A DNA stretch of 33,045 nt, taken from the NCBI GenBank assembly GCA_001779915.1, contig MFEJ01000007.1, positions 1 to 33,045 on the forward strand. The letters run 5' to 3'. Position numbers and translations under genes: made by a program. Under the pieces are notes generated by a model that ran no database searches, was not told the origin of the DNA, and saw only the letters and a program-made list of their open reading frames with translations. This DNA comes from Candidatus Doudnabacteria bacterium RIFCSPHIGHO2_01_FULL_45_18 (GTDB lineage Bacteria; Patescibacteriota; Doudnabacteria; UBA920; O2-02-FULL-48-8). The number at the start of each line of letters is the position of its first letter. The first letter of the stretch is position 1. Below, in pieces: positions 8,237 through 16,517 of this stretch.

Positions 8237-8398
8237 TTAATGTCAAATAAGCACGATAATTGTCGTTTTGAACGCGTAGCTTTTAAGAAAGCTGAAATTG
8301 GCTTGAAAGTTTACAAATTCTTTTTTTCGGCATATGCTGATGTTGATCGTTGTTGATAAACAGGATACAAAAAATCCCACAAAAAGGGGGTGAAACAA

Positions 8399-8587
8399 AT
8401 GAATAAAGCAAGTTTGAATAAGCTCGCCCATTACTTACTCATAGTTGGCGGTTTGAATTGGGGCTTGGCCATTTGGGGCTATGATATAGCCACCTGGGGC
8501 TTAGGCATGGTTGTGATCAAGATTATTTACGCTCTGGTCGGTCTCGCTGCTCTTTACGTACTGCTTGGCATGGGTAATCGCCAATAA
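8399..8587 (+). CDS. DUF378-family small membrane protein
   Basis: LNKLAHYLLIVGGLNWGLAIWGYD...IIYALVGLAALYVL; RBS aaggggg before ATG 8399. Confidence 0.75.
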   Translation: MNKASLNKLAHYLLIVGGLNWGLAIWGYDIATWGLGMVVIKIIYALVGLAALYVLLGMGNRQ

Positions 8588-8612
8588 GGTCTAGCAGATA
8601 TTTTGAAATTTT

Positions 8613-8642
8613 AAAAACAGCTTCCGAGTGAGGCTGTTTTTG
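8613..8642 (+). terminator. Intrinsic terminator
   Basis: aaaacagc...gctgttttt. Confidence 0.7.
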
Positions 8643-8683
8643 ATATGGTTGGCCAGTGGACTTTTTTTATTGACGCGAGTAAA

Positions 8684-9724
8684 ATGAATAAGATGTTTAG
8701 ACCTACGAAAATTAAGAAAAGCTATACCCCATTGATTATAATGTCGTCTGTGGCCGTGGTGGCTTTGCTGATTGGTTTGTTAGCCATGTTTAAGCGCGTA
8801 AAAACCCCACCCCCGCAATCTCAGCAAGAACAGACAGATATTCAAACCGGCCAAAATGAAAACCAGACCCCAACCCTGCCGGAAGAGCAAGGTTCAGACC
8901 CCTTGTCATCCACCACTGGCTGGAAAACTTATACCAACGACAAGCATGGATTTTTCATGCTGTATCCGACCAACCTTAAAGCCGGGAGTGTGTCGGGCAA
9001 TTCCGTGCTTGGCACTTATCAAGTGCCGGTGAAAGGCTTTCATGTCGGGTCCTTAGTGTTTGTGGTGTTGAAAGATCAGGATCTGAAGAAGGACGCTCTG
9101 GATTATTTTAATTCTACTTATACGCTGGCTTTGCATCCGCCGACAGTGACGGAAGGATTGAGTGTGGCTTGTGAGATTCATAAAGTTCCAAACAGTTTCG
9201 TTTCCATCAAATCGGTTTCGTGTGAAGGGGAAGGGGGACCGGCCCGGTATGATTACATAACCGGCAAAGAGTATGACGTGTTTGTGGATGGCTATTCCAA
9301 AGGTTTTGATAACCAAGCCAACGGCACGCTGGCCAAAGCAACGGATTACTCGACGATCCTATCCACGTTTCGATTTATCGCGGATGTTTCTGCCACCAAT
9401 CCCGGTTCCCAAGTTCCAGCGCCTTTTTCTTCTGATCAACCGGCCATCAAAGTTGTGACCATTGTGGCCGACGATTCCGGCGCCACCCCTTCCGAAATTT
9501 CGGTGGCGGCTGGGACGATTGTCCAACTGACATTTAGTGTCGGCACCAACAATGTTTATTATGGCGGGTTGGATTTTCGAAGCTCGGTGGTGAGCAGCGG
9601 CACGATTTATGCCGGGACGAGCAAGACCGTGACGTTTAAAGCCAACCAATCGTTTGAATTTACGCCCTACTGGCCCGCTAGTGGTGTTGCGAAAAATTAT
9701 AAAATCAAAATCACGGTGCAATAG
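8684..9724 (+). CDS. Membrane-anchored protein with C-terminal cupredoxin-like beta domain
   Basis: N-terminal TM, P/Q-rich linker, C-term IVADDSGATPSEISVAAGTIVQLTF...VYYGGLDF...TVTFKANQSFEFTPYWPASG...YKIKITV. Confidence 0.55.
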   Translation: MNKMFRPTKIKKSYTPLIIMSSVAVVALLIGLLAMFKRVKTPPPQSQQEQTDIQTGQNENQTPTLPEEQGSDPLSSTTGWKTYTNDKHGFFMLYPTNLKAGSVSGNSVLGTYQVPVKGFHVGSLVFVVLKDQDLKKDALDYFNSTYTLALHPPTVTEGLSVACEIHKVPNSFVSIKSVSCEGEGGPARYDYITGKEYDVFVDGYSKGFDNQANGTLAKATDYSTILSTFRFIADVSATNPGSQVPAPFSSDQPAIKVVTIVADDSGATPSEISVAAGTIVQLTFSVGTNNVYYGGLDFRSSVVSSGTIYAGTSKTVTFKANQSFEFTPYWPASGVAKNYKIKITVQ

Positions 9725-9740
9725 TTTAGAAATAAAAATA

Positions 9741-9772
9741 AAAAAAAGACCAGAGTGAGGGGGCTCTGGTCT
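9741..9772 (-). terminator. Intrinsic terminator (usable on both strands, strong on -)
   Basis: agaccagag/ctctggtct hairpin with A7 (T7 on minus strand). Confidence 0.7.
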
Positions 9773-9778
9773 GACAAG

Positions 9779-10165
9779 CTAGTTCATGCGGAGAGGAGGG
9801 CGTTGTACTGGGGCATCCTCTTCGGCTTGGTCTGGTTTCGTTGTGGTCTTTTTGGTAGAGCTATCTTCGCTCCAACCGTCGAGTACGTCGTCGAGTTCAT
9901 CAACGAAACTAAGGACTGGAATCTTGCGTGTGTCAGGGTCGAGCTGGAGCATGGTCAGTACTTGAAACCATTCCGGCTGATCAAAGCTCAAGAACAGGAC
10001 GACGAGTGCCGGTTGCCACTTTTTGACCTTTGCGAAGGCGCCGTCAGTTGACTTGATGTAGTCAACGAAGTACCCGCGGAGCGGTATTGTCTTTTCAAAG
10101 GGTTCGAAGTCTTCATTGTTGCCGTTGACCACGACAACCCGGCTAACCTGTGAGACTACGCTCAT
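9779..10165 (-). CDS. Degenerate response-regulator receiver-like protein
   Basis: SRVVVVNGNNEDFEPFEKTIPLRGYFVDYIKSTDGAFAKVKKWQPALVVLFLSF...LDPDTRKIPVLSF; SD caaggaggcact-ATG. Confidence 0.5.
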   Translation of the reverse strand: MSVVSQVSRVVVVNGNNEDFEPFEKTIPLRGYFVDYIKSTDGAFAKVKKWQPALVVLFLSFDQPEWFQVLTMLQLDPDTRKIPVLSFVDELDDVLDGWSEDSSTKKTTTKPDQAEEDAPVQRPPLRMN

Positions 10166-10213
10166 AGTGCCTCCTTGATGTTGTTGGTCGAACGTGTACG
10201 TTTTTAGTATAGC

Positions 10214-11170
10214 CTATTTGCCTGTTCGATGAAAGTTTTCGTAAACGTCCCGTAGGCGCTTGTTGGTGAGGTGAGTGTAGATTTGCGTTGTTGAGATTGA
10301 TGAGTGGCCAAGCAGTTCCTGGACGGATCGCAGGTCCGCGCCGTTGGTCAGCAGGTCCGTGGCAAAGCTATGCCGTAAAGTATGGGGTGTTATTTTTTTC
10401 ATAATGCCTGCCAGCTTGGCATATTTCTTGATCACGCGCTGAATGGATCGGGCAGTCAGACCAGACATTTGCTCGCTCATGGATTCCAGCTGTTTTTCTA
10501 CCGATTCTTTCGCATCATGTCGGATAAATAGGGCCTTGGAGTTATCTTGCCGCTCTTTTAGATACTGGTTAATAGTTTCGATTGCCCGATGAGACAGAAA
10601 TACTAGGCGCATCTTGTCGCCCTTGCCGCGCACGGCAAATTCGCCTCGTTTGAGGTTTAGATTATCGCGTTTGAGTGCCACCAGTTCGGAAATCCGAAGG
10701 CCAGTGGAGAATAGGGTTTCTAAAATTGCCCGATCGCGAAGCCGGGTCAGTTTGCTTTCTTCATCATCAGTAGCTTTGATTAGTCGTTCCACATCTTCAA
10801 TGTCTAGAAATTCTACAGTGCGAGCTGGTGTCTTGGGCAGTTCAATTTTTTCCGCAGCTAAAGATTTAACGTCTCGTTTCGCCAGGTATTTGAGGAAACT
10901 TCGAAGCGCAATCAAATGATAATTTTGCGTGATGATTTTCAGATTTTTTTCTTTCTGTAACAGGCGATTCAGATGTAGCCGAAACGATCGAACTAGTTCC
11001 AAGTCCACGTCAGATGGATCCGTGACGCCCTGTTTTGCACAAAACTCCACAAATCGTTTTAGATAGTGGTCATAGTTACGTAAAGTGAGCCTGGAGCGAT
11101 TGCGCTCAACTTCCAGGTATTCTAGGAATTGGATGTAGTATTTTTGGAGCTTGCTTTTAGTTTCAGGCAT
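10214..11170 (-). CDS. Tyrosine recombinase, XerC/XerD-like
   Basis: TGLRISELVALKRDNLNL...HTLRHSFATDLLTNGADLRSVQELLGHSSISTTQIYTH (R..HxxR..H..Y). Confidence 0.95.
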   Translation of the reverse strand: MPETKSKLQKYYIQFLEYLEVERNRSRLTLRNYDHYLKRFVEFCAKQGVTDPSDVDLELVRSFRLHLNRLLQKEKNLKIITQNYHLIALRSFLKYLAKRDVKSLAAEKIELPKTPARTVEFLDIEDVERLIKATDDEESKLTRLRDRAILETLFSTGLRISELVALKRDNLNLKRGEFAVRGKGDKMRLVFLSHRAIETINQYLKERQDNSKALFIRHDAKESVEKQLESMSEQMSGLTARSIQRVIKKYAKLAGIMKKITPHTLRHSFATDLLTNGADLRSVQELLGHSSISTTQIYTHLTNKRLRDVYENFHRTGK

Positions 11171-11181
11171 ATGGTTTCGTT

Positions 11182-11325
11182 ACCCCTCCCGGCCTAATCG
11201 GCCGACCTCCCCTGGGAGGGGAGGTGAACCGCCGCCTAACTCTTAGTGTCAGCCGGCAGTTCGTCTCTCCTTCCAGGAGAGACCGACCGCTTTATTGAGA
11301 ATTTGTATTGGCGGTCGAGAGAGGT
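11182..11325. repeat. Cluster of four intergenic hairpins
   Basis: cggcc-taatc-ggccg; acctcccc-tggga-ggggaggt; gtctctcc-ttcca-ggagagac; cgaccgc...gcggtcg. Confidence 0.75.
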
Positions 11326-11327
11326 AG

Positions 11328-11672
11328 TTAGTTAAGATTATTTAAAATTGTTTCTAAGACCCCATCAAAATTATCATCTACTTCGTTATTCCAAAATCGA
11401 AGCACCTTAAAACCTTGTGACTCAAGGATCCTAGTTCGTTCAGTATCGTTTAACTTATTATATTTTTCATTATGCTGGCCACCATCCAATTCAATAACCA
11501 ATTTTTTTTCAAAGCAACAAAAATCCACAATATAGTGCCCAATCACGAATTGCCTACGAAATCTGAAGCCCTTGAACTGTTTCCGGCGCAAGTAATACCA
11601 AATTTTAGCTTCCCAAGGGGTTTGGTTTTTTCTAAGGCTTCTTGAGGCTAAAAGTAGATTGTCGCTTATTTT
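11328..11672 (-). CDS. DUF559 / Vsr-like endonuclease-fold protein
   Basis: LRKNQTPWEAKIWYYLRRKQFKGFRFRRQFVIGHYIVDFCCFEKKLVIELDGGQH; start taken at MKISDNLL. Confidence 0.9.
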   Translation of the reverse strand, partial: KISDNLLLASRSLRKNQTPWEAKIWYYLRRKQFKGFRFRRQFVIGHYIVDFCCFEKKLVIELDGGQHNEKYNKLNDTERTRILESQGFKVLRFWNNEVDDNFDGVLETILNNLN

Positions 11673-11791
11673 CATTTGTGTCTCACAATGCGTTAATCTC
11701 AATAATGTGCGACTATAGTATAGCAGGGTAGAATATCAAAAAAAAGAGCGTCGGGATTCGTTCCAAACGCTGTGAGATAGATAGGTTATTG

Positions 11792-12175
11792 TCAGGTCTC
11801 AAACAATCCGACCGAATTGCAGAGTTTGAGCATCAGTGCGGCATGGACCCTGCGTCGTGGTTTTTTGAGTATGTCTGTCCTTTTCTTTTTAATGATCACG
11901 CCATTGATCCCAGGGGTCCCCTTCAAGCAGGTAGCGACCCGCAGAACAACGTCCATACCACCGAGAATTTCTTTTGACGATCTTGCGGAAACCAACGTGC
12001 AAAAATGATCCAGAATCCGGGTCCCTTCAGCTGTGTTTTCAGATTCCAGGAAACGGTTCTTGAGATCTGCGAATTCAGCAATCTCTGGTTTCGGCGGCCG
12101 ATTGGCCGTGCTTGCCAGAAACTTTCCAAGCGATGCAAATTGACCGGCTGTGAGAGCGTTGACTTTGATGATCAC
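11792..12175 (-). CDS. Hypothetical protein
   Basis: Strong SD aaggaggaaact before GTG; MIIKVNALTAGQFASLGKFL... Confidence 0.55.
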   Translation of the reverse strand: MIIKVNALTAGQFASLGKFLASTANRPPKPEIAEFADLKNRFLESENTAEGTRILDHFCTLVSARSSKEILGGMDVVLRVATCLKGTPGINGVIIKKKRTDILKKPRRRVHAALMLKLCNSVGLFET

Positions 12176-12360
12176 AGTTTCCTCCTTAAAAGAGGGCTTG
12201 GCCTCTTGTTTGTAACTAACAGTGATTGTAGTCTGGACGTATTATACACATTTTTTCGATTTTTCCAAACCTTGCAAAGAGCCTAAAATCGTGGTAAAAT
12301 CACTTTGTTATTAAACTCGACGAATAGCTTATCCTGGCTATTTTGTGACCAAGGAAATTC

Positions 12361-12627
12361 ATGCTTACTCCTAAGGAAAAAGAGCAAATTATTAAGAAGT
12401 TCCAGGTTCATAAAGACGACACTGGTTCCCCGGAAGTGCAGGTCGCTATCTTAACTCGAGAAATCGAGAAAGTGTCCGAACACTTATACGAGCACAAAAA
12501 GGACAACCACTCTCGCCGCGGACTTCTGAAAATGGTTGGCAATCGCCGCCGATTGCTTCGGTATCTGAAAGCTGAAGACGAAAAGCGCTGGGACAAGCTC
12601 ACCGATAAGCTCAAATTGAATAAATAA
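12361..12627 (+). CDS. rpsO: 30S ribosomal protein S15
   Basis: [51 protein letters not shown]. Confidence 0.98.
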   Translation: MLTPKEKEQIIKKFQVHKDDTGSPEVQVAILTREIEKVSEHLYEHKKDNHSRRGLLKMVGNRRRLLRYLKAEDEKRWDKLTDKLKLNK

Positions 12628-12634
12628 AATTTTT

Positions 12635-12710
12635 ACCATCGCGAGGGCCGCAGGCCCGTGGCGATCTATCGTAAGATTGCTTCGTCGCTATCGCTCCTCG
12701 CAATGGTTCG
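12635..12710. repeat. Dispersed intergenic repeat (cattgcgaggagc... family)
   Basis: Reverse complement reads cattgcgaggagcgatagcgacgaagcaatctt...gatcgcc; related copy at 29484-29650. Confidence 0.65.
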
Positions 12711-12740
12711 AATAAAAATAATTAATTCCGTCGAGTGTCA

Positions 12741-12808
12741 GTAGCAAAGAGGCTGTACTAGTTGAGATACTAATCTCACCTGCTACAACTTCTGTGCTCA
12801 AAGGCACA
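12741..12808 (+). promoter_or_regulatory. Structured 5' leader of pnp
   Basis: gtagca/tgctac enclosing gagat-acta-atctc, then tgtgc-tcaaag-gcaca, just before the pnp start. Confidence 0.45.
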
Positions 12809-12832
12809 ACCGCGGAAACAAAAAGGGACTAA

Positions 12833-15040
12833 ATGAAGAAAGCAAAGGTAGAGTTAGATCTAGCCGGTAAACCATTTTCTATGGAAACCGGTGAGTTAGC
12901 CATGCAAGCCAACGGTTCTGTCTTGGCTAAACTTGGCGACACAGTCGTGCTCGTCACCGCCGTGATGGGTAAGACCGTGCGCGAAGGCATGGATTATTTT
13001 CCACTCCTCGTGGATTATGAGGAAAGGCTTTATGCCGCTGGGAAAATTAAAGGCTCCAGATTTATCAAACGTGAAGGCCGAGCAACCGACGAAGCCATTC
13101 TTTCCGGCCGTTTGATTGACCGATCCTTGCGGCCACTTTTTCCAGATGGCATGCGGAACGACGTGCAGGTCGTGGCTACGATCCTGTCTGTAGATGAAAT
13201 TAATGATCCGGATATCGTGGCGATCAACGCCGCATCCGTAGCGCTTACCGCATCCGATATTCCATTTGAAGGCCCGATCGCGGCGATGCGAGTTGGCCGC
13301 GTGGACGGGAAATTTGTCGCCAACCCAAATTATCAGGATCGCGAACAAGGGGATTTGGATTTGGTCGTGTCCGGCACAGATGAGCACATCATGATGGTGG
13401 AAGCCGGTGCGAAACAAATCACGGAAAGCGACATGGTCCAAGCAATCAAATTCGCCCAAACTTATCTCAAACAACTGTATAAACTTCAACAAGGCATCAT
13501 CAAACAACTCGCCGTGCCGAAAGCGGAAGCGACTTATGTCTTGCCGGATAAGGATGTTTTGGCCGAAGTCTTAAAGTCCCAACCCCAGCTTGAAAAAGCG
13601 CTATATGGAACTTTCAGCAAAGAAACTCGTGAAAATCAGGTGGAGGCTGTGAAAAAAGAAATTGTTGCCGCGATTGTGGAAAGTTATAAGGACAATAAAG
13701 AAATCAACGGCGAGAAACACGCGAAAATGGCCTTTGATAAATTGCTCAAGAAAACCATTCGTAAAAATATTCTGGAAAAAGAACAACGGGTGGATATGCG
13801 CGCGCTTGATGTCACGAGACCAGTGTCTTGCCAAGTTGGCGTGCTGCCTCGCACCCACGGCTCCGCGCTGTTTAACCGCGGCGAAACTCAAATTTTAACC
13901 ACCGTGACCTTAGGTTCCTCTGGCGATGCGCAGATTTTGGATGGCATGGAAGATTTTGGCGTGGATGGCACAACCAAGCGATACATTCATCATTATAATT
14001 TTCCAGGTTTCAGTGTTGGCGAAGTGGCTCCTATCCGGGGCCCGGGTCGCCGAGAAATCGGCCATGGCGCTTTAGCTGAACGCGCCGTAGAAGTCGTGAT
14101 CCCAGAAAAAGAGAAATTCCCCTACACTCTGCGACTAGTTTCCGAAGCGCTTGGTTCGAACGGCTCTACCTCCATGGGTTCGACCTGTGGTTCAACTCTC
14201 GCGTTGATGGATGCGGGAGTGCCGATCGAAGCCATGATCGGCGGAGTGGCTATGGGCCTGATCCTGGATCCGGAATCCGGTAAGTACAAGGTGCTGACTG
14301 ACATTCAGGGCATCGAAGATGGAAACGGCGACATGGATTTTAAAGTCACTGGTTCGGAAAAAGGGATTACGGCCATGCAAATGGATAACAAGACCAAAGG
14401 ATTGACTGTGGAAATTTTGGATAAAGCGCTCATGCAAGCTCGCGATGGTCGGATGCACATTTTAGATGTCATGAAAAAGACAATCTCGGCGCCGCGCGCG
14501 GAAATGTCCCCGCTCGCTCCAAGAATTGAAACCATGCAGATTAATCCGGAGAAAATCCGCGATGTTATCGGTACTGGCGGCAAGATCATCAACAAAATCA
14601 TTGCGGAAACTGGCGTGAAAATTGACATCGAGGATTCAGGCCTCGTGATGGTTGCCTCCAACAATGCCGAGGGCATGAAAAAAGCCTTAGATTGGATTCA
14701 TAACCTGACTCGTGAGATAAAAATTGGCGAAGTGTTCAAAGGCAAAGTTAACCGCATCATGGACTTCGGTGCTTTTGTGGAGTTGACTCCCGGTCACGAT
14801 GGCTTATGTCATATTTCGGAACTGGCTTGGCATCGAATTGGGAAAGTCGAAGACGTGGTGAAAGTCGGGGATGAGCTGGAAGTGAAAGTGGTGGAAATCG
14901 ATCACATGGGACGGATTAATCTTTCACACAAAATTTTACTGCCTCGCCCCGAAGGTGGCAGCTTTGACGACCGGCCGCATGACCGAGGACCTCGTCGAGA
15001 CGACCACGGCGGTCGTGGTGGTTTCCGACCAAGACACTAG
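12833..15040 (+). CDS. pnp: Polyribonucleotide nucleotidyltransferase
   Basis: RNase PH repeats (SGRLIDRSLRPLFP; GTTKRYIHHYNFPGFSVGE), KH (IRDVIGTGGKIINKII) and S1 (GKVNRIMDFGAFVELTPGHDGLCHISEL) domains. Confidence 0.98.
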   Translation: MKKAKVELDLAGKPFSMETGELAMQANGSVLAKLGDTVVLVTAVMGKTVREGMDYFPLLVDYEERLYAAGKIKGSRFIKREGRATDEAILSGRLIDRSLRPLFPDGMRNDVQVVATILSVDEINDPDIVAINAASVALTASDIPFEGPIAAMRVGRVDGKFVANPNYQDREQGDLDLVVSGTDEHIMMVEAGAKQITESDMVQAIKFAQTYLKQLYKLQQGIIKQLAVPKAEATYVLPDKDVLAEVLKSQPQLEKALYGTFSKETRENQVEAVKKEIVAAIVESYKDNKEINGEKHAKMAFDKLLKKTIRKNILEKEQRVDMRALDVTRPVSCQVGVLPRTHGSALFNRGETQILTTVTLGSSGDAQILDGMEDFGVDGTTKRYIHHYNFPGFSVGEVAPIRGPGRREIGHGALAERAVEVVIPEKEKFPYTLRLVSEALGSNGSTSMGSTCGSTLALMDAGVPIEAMIGGVAMGLILDPESGKYKVLTDIQGIEDGNGDMDFKVTGSEKGITAMQMDNKTKGLTVEILDKALMQARDGRMHILDVMKKTISAPRAEMSPLAPRIETMQINPEKIRDVIGTGGKIINKIIAETGVKIDIEDSGLVMVASNNAEGMKKALDWIHNLTREIKIGEVFKGKVNRIMDFGAFVELTPGHDGLCHISELAWHRIGKVEDVVKVGDELEVKVVEIDHMGRINLSHKILLPRPEGGSFDDRPHDRGPRRDDHGGRGGFRPRH

Positions 15041-15085
15041 TTAGCTTGTCATTCTGAGCGAAGCGAAGAATCTATCCGAAAAAAA

Positions 15086-15112
15086 TAGACCTAAGCGATT
15101 AGGTCTGTTTTG
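15086..15112 (+). terminator. Intrinsic terminator between convergent genes
   Basis: agaccta-agcgat-taggtct-gtttt. Confidence 0.65.
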
Positions 15113-15115
15113 TTG

Positions 15116-15403
15116 CTAGAGACGAAAGAGTTTTCCTTGCCCGGGGATTGTCCGCCTCCGATAGGGTTTCTTGGGCAGGGCTGGACCGCGATTGGACATA
15201 ACGGGAGCCGCGAAATAGCCGGCTCGTTTTTCTTTGACTTCTGACGCAAGCTCACGGTTGGATCTGGCGTCATGCCGCCACCAGAAGTTAGTCCGGGCCT
15301 GACCTGGGGAAACTGCCTGCGTGCCGCCGATGACGCGGCCTTTTTCGTCTTTGATCACGAATGGGATCTTGGTCTTCCGTTTGGATTTGTGTGCCACTCG
15401 CAC
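15116..15403 (-). CDS. Basic hypothetical protein
   Basis: SD aaaggagggg immediately upstream; MRVAHKSKRKTKIPFVIKDEKGRVIGGTQAVSPGQARTNFWW... Confidence 0.55.
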   Translation of the reverse strand: MRVAHKSKRKTKIPFVIKDEKGRVIGGTQAVSPGQARTNFWWRHDARSNRELASEVKEKRAGYFAAPVMSNRGPALPKKPYRRRTIPGQGKLFRL

Positions 15404-15454
15404 CCCTCCTTTGGGGAGTTTGACAGAACATATTTTAGCAGATAATTTGTCTTT

Positions 15455-15727
15455 ATGAAAGATACAAGGATGACCAAAGGATTTGGATTAATTGGGCTGC
15501 TTATTACCATGGCGATTATCGCCCTGCTGGCGTTCGGCGGATACTATTATAATGGTGAGCAGAAGCAAAATCAGATTGAGGCTGGACGTAGCGCGGTGGA
15601 TGCCGCGCAAGACGCGGCCGATGCCCAGAACCAGTACAATCAAAATCTAGAAACTGATCTGAAAAATTCCGACGCCCCCTGGATCAACTACCACTCCGTC
15701 CAGGATAATCTAGATGAGATTGAATAA
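15455..15727 (+). CDS. Prepilin-like protein (type IV pilin N-terminal segment, non-canonical)
   Basis: TKGFGLIGLLITMAIIALLAFGGYYYNG; Gly at mature position 5 instead of Glu. Confidence 0.5.
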   Translation: MKDTRMTKGFGLIGLLITMAIIALLAFGGYYYNGEQKQNQIEAGRSAVDAAQDAADAQNQYNQNLETDLKNSDAPWINYHSVQDNLDEIE

Positions 15728-15751
15728 AAAACGGCCAGAAATAGCTGTTTT
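15726..15751 (+). terminator. Probable intrinsic terminator
   Basis: aaaaacggc...agctgttttt. Confidence 0.5.
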
Positions 15752-15777
15752 TAATGGCTCAACCGCACGGTTGAGGC
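15752..15777. repeat. Left copy of 26-bp palindromic inverted repeat flanking the R-M islet
   Basis: taatggctcaaccgcacggttgaggc; 23/26 identical to the reverse complement of 19043-19068. Confidence 0.8.
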
Positions 15778-15820
15778 GTTGATTTATTAAGCGATTCGTG
15801 GAATAATTAAGAATACTAAT

Positions 15821-16411
15821 ATGAATTATATTAAGCTTGAAAATTTGTTTCGTGATTTTATAATGTTATTTGGAGGGTTTGGTTTTTTGCTTGTTTTATA
15901 CTATGGCCAATTTGTATTTCATAATCAAACAATTTTTGAACTTTTATTCGTTGAGAACCTTGCAAAAGAGTGGACGTGGGACAAATTAAATTTAACTGTT
16001 TTAGTTATTATTTCATATTTTGTTGGTCGACTACTTCTTTTAACCGGAAAAATGCTATTCTATTTTCTTTCCCGTATCGTTAAAGATAATAAGAAAAGTC
16101 AAAATTTTTTTCCATTTTATCGCGGCGAACGTGCCAAAATACTACATGAATACTTAGGTGAATATAGACATGATGATTTAAGACAATATTGGGAAAGAGA
16201 AATATATGCTGAAGTGATTTTGTTTTTATTTTTTGCCGCAAGTTTTTGGTATTTTATTTTTTCTGTAGTTGCAAATAAACCGTCATGCTTCTGGTTAATT
16301 TCTTTAATTTTATTCGTCTTATTCGGTTGGTTTAAAATAATCAGGACTTCTTATATCCGAGAGTTTGAGGATGCCATTTGTCAGTCACAAGACAATCATA
16401 TAAATAAGTAA
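15821..16411 (+). CDS. Hypothetical multi-TM protein
   Basis: AT-rich ORF, several hydrophobic helices; no family recognised. Confidence 0.55.
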   Translation: MNYIKLENLFRDFIMLFGGFGFLLVLYYGQFVFHNQTIFELLFVENLAKEWTWDKLNLTVLVIISYFVGRLLLLTGKMLFYFLSRIVKDNKKSQNFFPFYRGERAKILHEYLGEYRHDDLRQYWEREIYAEVILFLFFAASFWYFIFSVVANKPSCFWLISLILFVLFGWFKIIRTSYIREFEDAICQSQDNHINK

Positions 16412-16444
16412 AATTTGACTTTTTGGGAAATGGGAGTACAATTA

Positions 16445-16458
16445 ATTCACATGTGAAT
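16445..16458. promoter_or_regulatory. Perfect 14-bp palindrome upstream of the methyltransferase gene
   Basis: attcacatgtgaat. Confidence 0.4.
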
Positions 16459-16463
16459 AACTC

Positions 16464-16489
16464 AATAGCGGCAAAACGCCGCTATTTTT
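16464..16489 (+). terminator. Intrinsic terminator
   Basis: aatagcggc-aaaac-gccgctatttttg. Confidence 0.75.
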
Positions 16490-16517
16490 GTTTACAATTA
16501 TTTGATATAATATGGAT

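Noticed and set aside
12896-14676. Minus-strand ORFs within pnp (12896-13507, 13030-13323, 13601-13891, 14192-14458, 14305-14676)
   Set aside because: Antisense shadows of a canonical housekeeping gene
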